Below are positions 33,118-43,980 of a stretch of 64,000 nt of DNA, in pieces. The stretch comes from Corynespora cassiicola (taxonomy: Eukaryota; Ascomycota; Dothideomycetes; Pleosporales; Corynesporascaceae). The notes below the pieces were generated by a model that saw nothing but the letters and a program-made list of their open reading frames with translations, ran no database searches and was not told where the DNA came from. The position numbers and the translations under genes were made by a program. Each line of letters begins with the position of its first letter. Within the stretch, counting starts at the first letter, position 1. The DNA lies in NCBI GenBank assembly GCA_022059125.1, contig JAEUWY010000005.1, forward strand, positions 4,402,001-4,466,000, written 5' to 3'.

Positions 33118-33811
33118 TTCTTGCTACTTATGTACGGAGTCAGCAAACTATTAGGCTCTAGCAAGCGTGTAAACTGTTAGCGTTAATAATCATTTGTGGG
33201 CAGTAATATTTCGATTCCAGGTGATGCGAATTGGTGAACTCTCAGCATCGGACAGTTCACACATGTCGAGATGTCCTTGGTAATATGTATGCTGCCTCGA
33301 CAAAAATAATAATCAATGTTCCCCGCTCTGGTAGTGTCCGCGATGGTTTCTATCAGTGAAAACGACCCATAAACAAAAGACCAACGTCCTTATGATAAAT
33401 CTCTACCAGCCATGGAGACTCACCTGCTGCAGAATTCACTCAATTTAGCGAGAGTTTCGATACTCGCTTCATGGGCGAAAAGCAGCCTTTCCAATGGAAG
33501 TGGAGAGCCTCAGAGGCCACCGAGGAACCCCACCAAGGCAAACTTTCTCTCGCGAACGTCCGATAGAGCTGCTTGGTAGACGCCTCTGAGTGTGATCCAT
33601 CTTTTCCAACGCTTCATGAACGATGTGAATGTCGTTGCTAGAGTCTCGGTCCCAAAGGAGCTTAGTCTGATTAGTCATACTCGCTGGGCAGGGCAGGCCT
33701 ACCTCGTAGGTACTGTTATCTGTGAACCCCGGCTGACCTCGAAATCTTTGGAGATCATGGCCTAGCCCAGCCTCAAAATAAGTACAATCGCCATCATCGG
33801 CTCTTTGCGAT
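33118..33811. other. intergenic, no supported gene
   Basis: 3' flank of the MFS gene and 5' flank of the decayed gene. Nothing else seen. Confidence 0.45.
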
Positions 33812-34583
33812 ATGCTCTACTCCAGAGGGCATTTCGGCCTCCATCGACAGCCTCCTCACTTCATAAAACAATCTTTCCAAAGCAACTTGAATTCTCCACA
33901 ACCTACAATCCTCAAAAATAGCCCCATGAGCCCCTCACATAAGTTCGGCGTCTGGCCGTTGGCCACGGACAATGCTCCGACAACGACTGGCACCTCGGCT
34001 ACAAGCCATACTCGGGCTAATTTGAATTCATCAAGTTCAATGGAATCACCATTGACTTTCCGTGAATACATGGAAATGATGGCCGGAGCTTCAAAAATCA
34101 AAGTCTCAGTCGAGTCTCTTAAAGCGCAAGGCCTCATGAACCAGGGTAAATGGGGAAATCTACTCCTCGAGAAGATCGATCAAGATTACAGAATTTCGAG
34201 AGTACTGAGAGCGTGAGAACGCAGAATTTTGACAACATTGAAAGTGTAAGAAATCAGGATTTCGATAATACCCAGAGCATGGCTGAAAATCTCGGATGCG
34301 CAAAATGATCTGCGGACAAGGCAAACAGGGAGATTAAAGATCAAATGGCGGCCATCGAGAGAAAAATAGTGACGCTCGACGACAAGATAGCGGCGGTCCA
34401 CCAAAGTATCTCAGTGCTCGAAAACTCCATCTTCAAGTTTGTCATCCAATAGCTGTCGGGTTTGAGTCTTACTGTGGGCATTCTCACACTCATATGTCTT
34501 GTATGCTAAACAGTCTCTGACACTAAGGCTAGATTGCTGCGGCGGTTTTTGGATTCGCGCTCTACCTACATAAAGAAAACTGA
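33812..34583 (+). pseudogene. decayed gene: coiled coil with 11-residue repeat and C-terminal membrane segment
   Basis: An ATG at 33812 (alternative 33926) opens a frame of 134 codons that ends just after LLEKIDQDYR. The next frame continues at about 34190 with a short repeat: FESTESVRTQ, NFDNIESVRNQ and DFDNTQSMAEN. It hits a TGA at 34306-34308, then runs on as a coiled coil (REIKDQMAAIERKIVTLDDK). A TAG follows at 34450-34452, then a hydrophobic segment LSLTVGILTLICL. After about 32 intervening bases the segment seems to resume as IAAAVFGFALYLHKEN with a stop at 34581-34583. Both premature stops could each come from one C-to-T change, as RIP or deamination would cause. The intact form would be a soluble N-terminus, coiled coil and tail anchor. 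Family not recognised. Confidence 0.5.
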
Positions 34584-35096
34584 GTGATCGCCGAAGACAT
34601 AATCGACGATTGCACGGATATTGGCAAGGACTGGTGGATGAGGCAGATTAACTTTGAGAAGAAAACTACTCCAGTCAGCTAGTTTTCTCTTTTAATGAAA
34701 TAAAATTATGTTTCAATTAGATTATTCTTTTCGTGATAAAGTTGTAGAGGGTTTTTCTAGTATCATTGCGTGACAGCTGTCTCACAGGTGCTAAAGCTTT
34801 ATGATGGCGACGGATATCTTAAACATCCCCGAAATCTTGGGACGAAGTTCCAATCAGCCGGAGTGTACCTACCAAAAGAATCAAAAACCGAACACACCAT
34901 CCCATCTCCCATCACCGCTCTCACTCAGCCTGTGCCCGCGCTCGCACTCACGCCCAGCAACCCATGCAAACGCCTATCCTACAAACACCAAAATCACCAC
35001 CGCCCAAAAAATCCAACTCAAATCCACGCCCAACCCATAACCCTATATAACCAGCATAAAAGGCCAAATAATCATACTAACAAATAACAGGAAGCG

Positions 35097-35260
35097 ACTT
35101 GGCCAAATTGGCCAAGTTGAAGCCTCACAAGCTTCAAACCCTTAACCAACAAGGTTGAGGCTTCGGTGAGATAAGGGGGCTTGGGTTCGATTCACCTCAA
35201 ACCCAGGTCGCACCCTTGCAGAGGAGGTTCCAATATCAATGATTGGAGGGAACCACTACT
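35097..35260. repeat. structured non-coding segment with B-box-like motif
   Basis: 35097-35117 is a perfect palindrome with 10-base arms (ACTTGGCCAA and its complement around one A). GAAGCCTCA near 35119 pairs with TGAGGCTTC near 35157. GGTTCCAAT pairs imperfectly with ATTGGAGGGAACC around 35228-35255. Between them, near 35188, GGGTTCGATTC resembles the internal B box of tRNA-type Pol III promoters. No cloverleaf can be drawn, so it is not a tRNA gene as it stands. It might be a relic of a tRNA-derived SINE or a small structured RNA. Confidence 0.3.
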
Positions 35261-35403
35261 TGGCGCGAGGCAGGGGCGTCAAGAGAAGGCCGGAGAGAGG
35301 CTTTCAATTTTGCTGTTTTGGTGGATCGTCTGATCTCATTTGGGATTTGCGGAGGTGGTGGTGGTGAGGGGTAAGAGATGAGATATGGGCTTTTTTCTGG
35401 CCC

Positions 35404-35454
35404 AGTGCATATCTTCCCTCTATTTTAATGGGTGATGGATGACGGATATGCACT
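35404..35454. repeat. 10-base inverted repeat, AGTGCATATC
   Basis: AGTGCATATC at 35404-35413 recurs as its exact complement at 35445-35454, with 31 bases between. It could be a hairpin or the ends of a tiny degraded element. No target duplication is evident. Confidence 0.35.
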
Positions 35455-35763
35455 AGGTAGATCTTTGCCTGTCTAGCCTTAAATTAAGGACTTCGTAGGG
35501 GCGAGGGCGGTCTTTTTGACATACACAGGCAATAATAACAAACACTAAGAGGTTTACACGTCAAGCTCAATAGTTGAGGTATACCACTAGTATGAAAAAT
35601 ACTATGATCCAGTATGCCCAAACCTCAAATTGACCATGTCATTTTAAATAACTTCAACCCATATATGCCACATGTAATGTATACAAGTCCCCCAAATACC
35701 CATGTGTTTGCCCAAACGCCATGCTGAACAACAAATACAGACCCAATTTTTCCTCCTTCAGCC

Positions 35764-37479
35764 TCATCCTAGAGCAGCAACCATCCTATCCCTCCACCTG
35801 GGCCCCCACCTCCCCATGGCAAAGATGACCATGCACCCGGTGACCATACTCCAAATCCCCAGGATGGTCATTAACCACCCATTCCCAATTGCCCTGATAA
35901 TAGGCTCTGCCACCACAGCACCCACAAACGAGCACAGGTTCCTGACCAGATTATTGATCGCAATCCCTGCGCTGGCCCTCTTGGGCATAAACTCGGTCAA
36001 CATGGTGCTTGCGAGCGAGAAGATGAGCATAGATCCGACACCGAAGAAGAAGTTCGCAACCATGGGCACGATCCAGAGGACACCCTTCTCGGCGGTCCAG
36101 CCATACCATATAAGCGCGGCGGGCCAGAGGAACGCGGCCATCCACGCATTCTCCTTCATGCGGTCTTCGGGACGCAGCATCAGCTTGCCGTATTCGTCGT
36201 AACGACCGGCCTTGCGGGCCTCGCGGTGCATGATGGCGTCTATCCAGCGTCCGCCAAATACGGAAGCGGAGAGGTAACCGATGGATGAAGGGATATAGAG
36301 CAGACCGAGGATTAAGGTGGAGAATTGGTAGGGCTGCGCGGCAAAGGTGGCTTGTATGGAGATGTTTAGGATGTAGAGGCAGCCAAATGTTATGCTGGCG
36401 TAATAGACGGTGAGGGCGACGGGCGGGTAGCGGAGCCAGGTTACAACGATGAGGGGGTCGAGGAAGATGCGGCGGAGCGAGGAGAGGAATGATTTGGTCT
36501 TTTGCTGAACGGACTGCCGGGTGGAGACGCGGGCGAGGTCTGTGTGGGCGGCTTCTTTGCCAGTGGATACAGGCTGCGGAGAGGGCGACGGTCTGGTCGA
36601 GCGCAGGGTCTCGGGGAGAGCAAAGATGATGACTACTACGGTAACCGCACCATATATCGCCAGGAACCATTGGGTGCTCCTCCAGCCGAGCCCCTGCGCA
36701 AGGATGCCGCCGACAATGGGTGCGAATAGAGGTCCACAGAGAGGTCCCAAGTAGAACAACCCCATTGCCTTTCCTCGCTCCCGAGGCTCCCATATATCAG
36801 CCACGGTCCCCGCGCCCACTGCCTGAACACTTGCCGCTGCACCACCCGAAAAGGTTCTCATCACCACAAACATGGAAATGTTGACCGACACGGCAGAGAG
36901 GACAGCGAAAACGGTAAAGAGGGCAAAAGAGACCAGATATATCGTCCGCCGTCCGCCCGTCTCAGAAAAAGACGACCACCACAACGGGAAAATGGCCATG
37001 GCGAGCATGTAGACGGCAACACTCATGTTGGCGACCGTGGTGGAGGCATTGAAGCCAACGGCAATGTCCTGGAGCGCTGGCATGACAATGGCAGAGCCCA
37101 TGGGCGCGGCCATGGCGCAAAACGCCACAATGATTGTAATGAGCCATTTCGTCTTGCGCGCATAGTGGTATGGGTTCTCAACTTCTGGAATTAGAGTCAA
37201 TTGGGCGAAAAGACCTCTACGGTTGCGGCGGTCCACGACAATGGCGTCTGGAGTGACGGACGTGGTCCTGGATAGGGACTGCGGGTTGTTCTGGACCTGT
37301 GGATGAGCTTCGAGATCGTGCTCGGATAGCGTTGTCGCGTGTGACGGGGCTATGGATATCTCGTCCTCCTTTGCGGATTTGATCTCCGATTCCTTTTCCG
37401 TACTGGCGTCATGGAAGCTTGTTTTCTCGTCCTGGGCTTCTTTCGACGACCCAGACGGCTGTCCCTCCTCCTTTGACAT
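35764..37479 (-). CDS. MFS transporter, DHA1-type, intronless
   Basis: Single exon with ATG at 37479 (MSKEEGQPSG), 571 residues. A long acidic and Ser-rich N-terminal tail (about 1-125) comes before NPYHYARKTKWLITI, the entry to helix 1. The loop after helix 2 has SETGGRRTIYLVS, a motif A variant. GAGTVADIWEPRERGKAMG and GPLCGPLFAPIVGG form the motif C region typical of drug:H+ antiporters. A cytosolic loop with RREAR-type charge separates the two halves, and about twelve membrane segments are visible. It resembles the Qdr/Flr1-like fungal exporters. Substrate unknown. Unlike the MFS genes at 31.2 and 44.8 kb it has no introns, so these are not recent tandem copies. Confidence 0.9.
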   Translation of the reverse strand: MSKEEGQPSGSSKEAQDEKTSFHDASTEKESEIKSAKEDEISIAPSHATTLSEHDLEAHPQVQNNPQSLSRTTSVTPDAIVVDRRNRRGLFAQLTLIPEVENPYHYARKTKWLITIIVAFCAMAAPMGSAIVMPALQDIAVGFNASTTVANMSVAVYMLAMAIFPLWWSSFSETGGRRTIYLVSFALFTVFAVLSAVSVNISMFVVMRTFSGGAAASVQAVGAGTVADIWEPRERGKAMGLFYLGPLCGPLFAPIVGGILAQGLGWRSTQWFLAIYGAVTVVVIIFALPETLRSTRPSPSPQPVSTGKEAAHTDLARVSTRQSVQQKTKSFLSSLRRIFLDPLIVVTWLRYPPVALTVYYASITFGCLYILNISIQATFAAQPYQFSTLILGLLYIPSSIGYLSASVFGGRWIDAIMHREARKAGRYDEYGKLMLRPEDRMKENAWMAAFLWPAALIWYGWTAEKGVLWIVPMVANFFFGVGSMLIFSLASTMLTEFMPKRASAGIAINNLVRNLCSFVGAVVAEPIIRAIGNGWLMTILGIWSMVTGCMVIFAMGRWGPRWRDRMVAALG

Positions 37480-38410
37480 ACTCTCAATACCGCCGAGTCG
37501 GAGACGGCCAGAAGAAAAAAAAGGTTCGAGATGTGCGCAACCGTTGGTTACCTTAAAGTTACCGCTCGCCTGGCACCCGTTCACTTTTCCGATAGCGGGA
37601 CGCGATCAAGCGCGATCTAGTGCATCGTCTAGCCGACGAACCTCGGCAAGTGTTCATCCAAGGTCTTTGATATCGACACAGGCGCAACGAGGGCGAAGGC
37701 CGCTGGGAAAGAGAAAAAGAAAAGGTGAGTAAACGGCGGCCGGAGAAGCCATGGGTTGAAGTAGGAATTCGTACGATGGCCTTCGTACAGTAGTGCTAGG
37801 GAGCGGGTCGCGCCAATGGGTGAACGAATGAGGATGCCGCTCTTGCCGAGCTTGGATGCGTTTTGGGTGGGCAGCGGCTGCTTTCTGCCGCGGCTCACCG
37901 CTGCGGAATTGGCTCCTGGCGGGGCTGGTGGGGTATTCCTCTGGCTTTATTCCCGGATGAGGGCCTAGAAGGCAGATCATCCACGACATCTGGAGGTCTG
38001 GAGGGGCGGCGCGGTTGCGGCGAAGGATGCGAGACGGGAAGGCAACGCTTGATCTTGCTCAGGCGCGGAAGCCGAGAATAGCCTCTGGCTGTGTGACATT
38101 TCACGTCCCCAGGGGAGGCAGGCACGTCCAACGTCCATGCCTGCCCAGAAACACTCCAGCAGGGATGACGCCATCGCCCGACCCTTCTCTGCGGGACCAG
38201 GAAGCGACGAGGGGTATCTCTGAACAGCTCCAGGACGGTGCCTCTCCGGATCAACTCCAGCTGCACACACAGCTCCAACCGTCCGGGCCTGTCGCTGTGC
38301 TTTTTGCCGTATCGTGTCTGCAATTGGCCTAGCTGCACTGGCCCGCTGTCCCACCGTGTTAAAACATCCCTCCAGACCCGTACTCCAAACCACCCCACTC
38401 CTCCCTCACA
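37480..38410. other. divergent intergenic region, MFS / methyltransferase
   Basis: About 930 bp between start codons. Open frames such as 37895-38698 (minus) are Arg/Pro-rich without domains. It probably holds promoters and leader sequences of both neighbours. Confidence 0.45.
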
Positions 38411-39316
38411 ATGGCATCCACGGACCCCTCTGCACCCAAGCCCACCCAGAACCAGGACCGTCTGAAGCAGCATTTCCTCGGCCATGCAGAAACAGAGCAT
38501 GCCTCGCGCTGGGACGACCTCTGGAAGGCGGGCGATTTTCTTCCTTGGGACCGTGGCTACGCAAACCCCGCACTCATCGATACCCTCAACGAAAACACCA
38601 ATCTGCTCGGCCCCCCACTGAAGCCAGACGGCAAGAGAAAGCGTGCACTGGTCCCGGGATGCGGCAAGGGATACGATTTGGCCTTGTTCGCGGCGCATGG
38701 CTATGATAGCTATGGCATTGAAGTCAGCGAGAACGCAGTCAGGGCAGCCCAGAAGTACCTAGAGAGCCCTGGCGAGGGGCCTCTAGAGGGCGAGTACAAA
38801 GTCAAGGACGAGAAGATTGGCAAGGGCGAGACCAAGTGCATGCCGGGCGACTTTTTCAAAGATGACTGGGCAGAGGGTGCTGGGGGGATCGGGGAAGGAT
38901 TCGATGTGATTTACGACAACACGGTAAGGAGCATGAGAATGAACAAATGTTGGAGACGCTAATATCGCCAGTTCCTCTGCGCTCTGCCTCTCTCCCTCCG
39001 CCCGGCCTGGGCGCTGCGCATGACCCAGCTTCTCGCGCGTGACGGCGTGCTCATCTGCCTCGAGTTTCCCACACACAAGCCTGCTTCATCGGGCGGACCT
39101 CCATGGTCTCTGCCGCCCTTGGTACATGCCGAGTTGCTCAAGCGTCCGGGTGAGGACATTGCCTACGATGACGCGGGCAAGGTGGCAGCCTCCGATCGGC
39201 CTCGGAGCGACAACGCCATGATCCGGATAGCACACTGGACGCCGAAGCGGACCTATCAAGTCGGCATCATAAATGGCGAGGTTCGAGACGGCGTCAGCCT
39301 CTGGAAACACAAGTGA
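38411..39316 (+). CDS. TPMT-like SAM-dependent thiol methyltransferase
   Basis: Two exons, 38411-38923 and 38972-39316, with a 48 bp intron (GTAAGG..CGCCAG), give 285 residues. The N-terminal half has WDDLWKAGDFLPWDRG, the substrate and SAM-entry segment of the thiopurine methyltransferase family. Residues 79-89 (ALVPGCGKGYD) are SAM motif I. GIEVSENAVRAAQ is the acidic end of the second strand, and FDVIYDNTFLCAL the motif with the catalytic neighbourhood, rebuilt exactly over the splice. Fungal members methylate thiols or related sulphur compounds, often in detoxification. Substrate here not decided. Cytosolic. The gene is convergent with the OTU gene, 33 bp between stop codons. Confidence 0.9.
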
Positions 39317-39349
39317 TGGCCGATTACATCCAGAATGACATTGCGCTTT

Positions 39350-40282
39350 TCAAGTCTTCCGCAACGAGTTGTAATGCTCTCCCAAGCCGTGACTGTGCTT
39401 GTAGTAGCCAAGCCAAATCTCCTTGCCATCCTCCGCGGCAACATCCTCCCCCGGCTCGATCTTGTCTACTCTCCCGTCGCCGTGCAAAACGTTGATTGCG
39501 ACGCCATATGTCTTGGCCAGCGCAATCAGCTCCATGTGGCCTCCCCACTCGCCCGTCTCTTTGATCTTTTGTAGGTACTGCTCCAATGGCTCCTCCATGA
39601 AGCCGACGAAGTCATCAGGGTGCTGCGATATGAAATCGGCAGCAGCATACCGAACCGTCTTGTACGGCGGCATTTTCGAGCCGTCTGCGACAATCTTGGG
39701 TTGTATCCGCGGCTTCAGCCCCAATCCTTTGTTCTCCATCTGATCCGCGACCGCAGCGTAGAGACAGTGCCCATCCGCCCGTATCTCCTTTTCTTGCAGT
39801 CCATGTGTGTTCAAGTGTGTCTTCATTCGATCGCGCTCTTGTTCTCGGAGATCGGGGAGGTTGGCGGCTTCTTCGGCGGCTTGAGCTATGAGAGCCTCTT
39901 GTTCAGCGGCGCGGCGGGCCAGGCGAGCTTTTGCACGGTTTGGCTTCTTTTTGGGTCCGTTTTGCTGCTGCGGGGAGGGTTCCGCGGGGCTTGCGGAAAT
40001 CGACAAACTTTCTACCGCTTTTTCGGCATCGTCGACATCTGGATCGCTGATTTCGACCTCGTCGTCTTGAGCTGGTTCTTCAGTAGCTTCGCCATTCAAT
40101 ACAGCCAGTTCCTGCGCCTGTCGCTCTTTCAGTTCGCGCTCGAGCCTCTCGCACTCGTCGTTGACACCTTTTCGCGTCTTCTTGCTGGCATTCTTCTTTT
40201 TTTGGGTGATGCGGGACACGAGATCCCGTTGTTCTTTGCGGTGGCGGGCTTGCAGTGCCTCGAGGGTCTCTGGGGGATCCAT
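39350..40282 (-). CDS. OTU2: OTU-domain deubiquitinase, Otu2 / OTUD6 type
   Basis: Intronless, 310 residues. The first about 155 residues are coiled coil, Lys/Arg/Glu-rich with a central acidic stretch (EEPAQDDEVEISDPD). The OTU cysteine protease domain follows. D170 and C173 stand in IRADGHCLYAAVADQ, and the catalytic His is H303 in GLGEHYNSL near the C-terminus. DFVGFMEEPLEQYLQKI and WGGHMELIALAKTYGV are the middle blocks of the OTUD6/Otu2 subfamily. In yeast Otu2 trims ubiquitin from the 40S ribosome protein eS7; the same role is likely here by homology. Length and domain order match the family. Confidence 0.92.
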   Translation of the reverse strand: MDPPETLEALQARHRKEQRDLVSRITQKKKNASKKTRKGVNDECERLERELKERQAQELAVLNGEATEEPAQDDEVEISDPDVDDAEKAVESLSISASPAEPSPQQQNGPKKKPNRAKARLARRAAEQEALIAQAAEEAANLPDLREQERDRMKTHLNTHGLQEKEIRADGHCLYAAVADQMENKGLGLKPRIQPKIVADGSKMPPYKTVRYAAADFISQHPDDFVGFMEEPLEQYLQKIKETGEWGGHMELIALAKTYGVAINVLHGDGRVDKIEPGEDVAAEDGKEIWLGYYKHSHGLGEHYNSLRKT

Positions 40283-41131
40283 GGTGTGCGCCGGGTGGCG
40301 GTAGATGCTTGCACCTAGAGGGATCCATGTTTCTTCCTTCTAGTGGTCCCGCCGGAGCCGGAGAAAGTTAGCGCCGTCATCCACAACACGCTCCCCATCA
40401 GCGCCCTCGACTTGGATCACCGTTTTTATTGGAAATTATTTGCGATTATGACTTTAAATGATATTAAGCATTGATTATTTGGTGCTGGATGTCTGTATAG
40501 CTTGATGTTCTGCCTCAGCACATTTTACCCTCTACGACGTCCCTGATGCTAAGCTGTTTCGGAGCTCCTATCCTGTCGAAAGATGAAGCTCTAGGTTACG
40601 TTTTGAAACTTCGAAAGAACCGGTCCCATTCACTAGCAGATTCTTGAAGCTCTCTTGCAAGGTCATGCAGTCCAACTTCAACCCTATTTTCCCACGCTGG
40701 TAGTTCGGGCAGGCACTAGTTCCTTGAAGACATAACACAATGGTCGAGTGTCCCCGCTGGGTTGGAAATGGTTACTTCTCAAACACTCGAGTCGTATTTA
40801 ATGAGATGCTGTTTACTCTGATTGACTGTCTTTTGCAGTGTGTTTGTTTAATCGACAGGCCACCTGACTATCCAGTCACTCGTAAAGTCCAACCTCATCA
40901 TCAGATGATGACCAACCTTCTGCCTGGTTGGACCGTCCTCCCAGTGCATCGTCCCTATTACCTCCCTACTCAGGCAACGAATGGAGTGCTAATGAATCAG
41001 CCTCCCCCTCTGGCTTCTCACCCCGCACCTCGGGATGATGGTGGCAGTGGAAGAAACACTACACATATACAGCACATGGCAAGGATGATCTCATGGCATC
41101 CAAAATCAGACAAACAACAATCTGCCCTGTT
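40283..41131. other. intergenic, doubtful small frame
   Basis: A 131-codon frame from an ATG at 40740 has no domain, and its second half is Pro/His-rich. I do not call it. The rest is promoter of the OTU gene and 3' flank of the DUF3176 gene. Confidence 0.4.
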
Positions 41132-43193
41132 CTAAGAAACTACTCGTGCATCCCCTTGAACATTCCGAATCTCCCACCCACCATCCTTCTCACTCCTCTC
41201 CAAGTTGACCTTGATCCCCGCGGCCTTGGGCTTGGCAACATCATGCCTCTCCACGCCCGCAAACCGGCTCCTAATATCATCCTCCACCCGACACCCGAGC
41301 AACACCAACAACCCACTCCCGAGGATCGGCGTGCCTGTCCTCCAACTCGCCACAACCGTCCAAACCACAAAGATGGGCGAGAGCAGCACCAGAGCCAGCG
41401 GCAGCGCCATCCATGCCCACCGCACCTGAAAAAAGGGCTCCGTAGTAAACGCCGCCCCCGCATACCGATCTGCGAGCTCCCCATCCTGGCTCTCAGCCGC
41501 CTCGCTGAGCGGAACCGTCGTCCCATTGATTGTGCCGTTCGCCGCGGGCGTGGTATTGAGGCGCGTCGTGGGCGCGGACGTGCGCACGCGGTTCGTCATT
41601 GCCTTTGCGAGGTTCTGGACAACAGTCGAAGTGTTGAAGTAGTGCATGGCCATCATGACGTTGGATGTGTAAGGTTGGGATATGGAGCCGTACATGCGCG
41701 TCGTATTGAAGGAGCCGACGAAGATTTCGTTGAGGTCGCCGCCAATGGCGAGGATGCTGTCTTCGGCGATGCTAAAGTATGTCTCTTTGCCGCTTTCGAG
41801 GTTGAAGGTGGAGGCGTCGGGGATCATGTACCAGTTTTCTGGGCGACCGTATTCTTGTTCACCTAGGTCGGTGGAGGGGTTGTCGATGATGGTGCCGTTC
41901 GAGGGGAACTGGGGGTTGTAGTTTTTGACGTACTCGCTCCAAGTTGAGACGGTGGTTTGGGATTGGACACCGGAGTCTACGCGGGTGCTGTAGGCTTGGG
42001 CACAGAACCAGAGAGCGCATTCTTCTCCGGTCGACGGTGGTATCTTCATGGATGACGTTGCATTGTCCCATTCTAACGCCGGGATTGTTATGGTTTGGAA
42101 GATGGTGAGATATGGAATATGCGAGTCGTTAAAGTGGGTAGGCTTAATGTAGTGCTCGATGCCGAACGACGGGATGAAATGAGCGCCAGTGTTAGATCCT
42201 ATGACTCTTACAAGGAAACTGTCGGTGGTATTTGTCGCCCAGATCTCTGATCCCTCAGGTTGTAGGTAAGCCATGCGCCAGCCGCTGTCATTGATGCTTG
42301 CGTTATATTTTATCTCCGGACTGAATGCGGCACACTCTCCACATACGCCAAGTGACGACTGTATTGGCCAAGTACAATTCCCTGATGGGCAAACGGCAGT
42401 AAGGTCTTCGGTCTTCTCAGAAAAGATGCCGGACATGATCGCAGCGTACATGTCGGGTTGTATTATCCTGCCATATGTGTAATGGGTACTTGTGATGGCC
42501 GATTCGACGAATCCATCATAGCGCTCAGCGCGAGGCAAGATGAGGCTCTGTCCAGGTGTATCACTCTGCACGGAGCGAAAGGTAGTACCCAGAATCTGTT
42601 GCGTGAACGGGCCAATAGCGACGGAGAAGATGACGATGAGAGCGCCGAGCGAAGCAATACTCCTGCAACTTTTAAGTGGCGGTGTCTCAAGATGTATAGC
42701 TAACATACCGTATGCCAGAGATCCATATTAGTTGCGTGCTCCCAACAACTCCTCTCGAAGCCCATTCATACACCTCATAGTCCGAAAGCGAGCGTCCTTC
42801 ACTTGCCCGCGCACCCTTTCTTGTTCGCAGCCACAACCATTTCCCCTGGGTAATCGCAGCAGCGACAGGAACAATGAGAGACGCTCGAATTACCGTTGCA
42901 AGCACGGCAATGACGGTGTTGAGCGTAATGACGCCGCCAGACCAATCTTTTTGCGCCTTTCCATCATGTAGAGCCAACACGACAACCAGCCCTGCCGTAG
43001 CTGCAATGGAGACGCAGCAAAGGAGAATGTCGTATTTCCAGATACCCAAGAGTGTACTGAACTTCAGTCCTGAGCGGTCGCTGGTTGATGAGCCATCGGT
43101 CGATCTTGGCGCGTTGGCTGAGGGTGAATCCATGGGATGAGCAAGTAGAGAGGTCGAGACATTCGCCATTTCCGAGCTCTTCTTTGCAGCCAT
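41132..43193 (-). CDS. DUF3176-type fungal membrane protein
   Basis: Exon 1 runs 43193-42709. Exon 2 starts at 42662 (46 bp intron, acceptor TTGCAG) or 42668 (40 bp); both keep frame and the first is preferred. The product has about 671 residues. Three membrane segments are visible in the N-terminal quarter (YDILLCCVSIAATAGLVVVLAL, an Ile/Val-rich helix, and SIASLGALIVIFSVAIGPF after the splice). A long extracytoplasmic part has many N-glycosylation sites and the Cys motif CPSGNCTW with paired Cys (GVCGECAAF). A last membrane helix (MALPLALVLLSPIFVVWTVV) and a short basic tail close it. This is the DUF3176 layout, common in filamentous ascomycetes. Function unknown. Confidence 0.8.
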
Positions 43194-43980
43194 CTTTAAT
43201 GATGCTCTCGCACGAGAAGATGCCGGTTCAGCTCGCAATGGTCGTAGAAACCGCGGTGAGACGGCGCAATGCCATCAACATGACTGTGGGCCTCCAGGCG
43301 ACAGCACGTCTCATTTTTTAATCTCAGCATGCACTAGAGACTGGACCACGCGATACGACAGGGTGTGCGCTTAGCCGAAAATGTACACTGCCGGCTACCC
43401 ACAGAGGGTCCAAGTAGATGAGGGCCCAATAGCGGTGAGCATGCGGCGATCAGCAAGCCGGGCGTTATGCCACTGAAACGGCAATGATTTGTAGACACGA
43501 GGTTAAGCGCTGGGGCGTTTGGCCCCCAACCGTGGCAACGGCTCGGCCCAGCCATTTTTTCGGGCGCGTTTTTGCAGCTGAAACACATCATCTAGCACTC
43601 CTTGAGAAGGTGCATAAAGCATAATTTTCTAGGCACATGCTCAGCTAAGCAGTTTCAGGCACGCGCGCAGGCAACACTAAGGTCATGTGATGGTACATCA
43701 CGTGTCTTCTCTTTCCAAGGCTCCCATCCGCAACCTTGGAACCATCAAATCATGTCCATTACGTGCAGAAGCTTTTTGTTCTAATCTGTCGGCTTTGGAT
43801 TTTTAAACAGACACTTGTTCAGATATCAGGCAACACCTCTGGAAGACTGCATCTAATCAAATGTCCGACTTGCATCCGAAAGCTGACCCGTATGACATCC
43901 AATTTACCCATCAGATTTCCAGCCCCAAAATTTCTGACTGCACGACCCTCTAGAAAAGCCTCGTAATGAAAATCACCCAA
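43194..43980. other. intergenic, no supported gene
   Basis: 5' flank of the DUF3176 gene and 3' flank of the Pro-rich gene. Nothing else recognised. Confidence 0.45.

Larger units (their letters stand above)
34584..35763. other. intergenic with several inverted repeats
   Basis: No protein gene supported. The part from 35097 to 35454 is rich in inverted repeats and carries a Pol III B-box-like sequence, listed separately. The frames at 34770-35087 are Thr/Pro/His-rich low complexity. Confidence 0.45.

Noticed and set aside
35164..35235. Possible tRNA gene
   Set aside because: A B-box-like GGTTCGATTC is present but the T-arm stem does not pair and no acceptor stem or A box is found.
40740..41135. 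131-codon plus-strand frame
   Set aside because: Starts with ATG but has no domain and a Pro/His-rich composition; overlaps the 3' flank of the DUF3176 gene.
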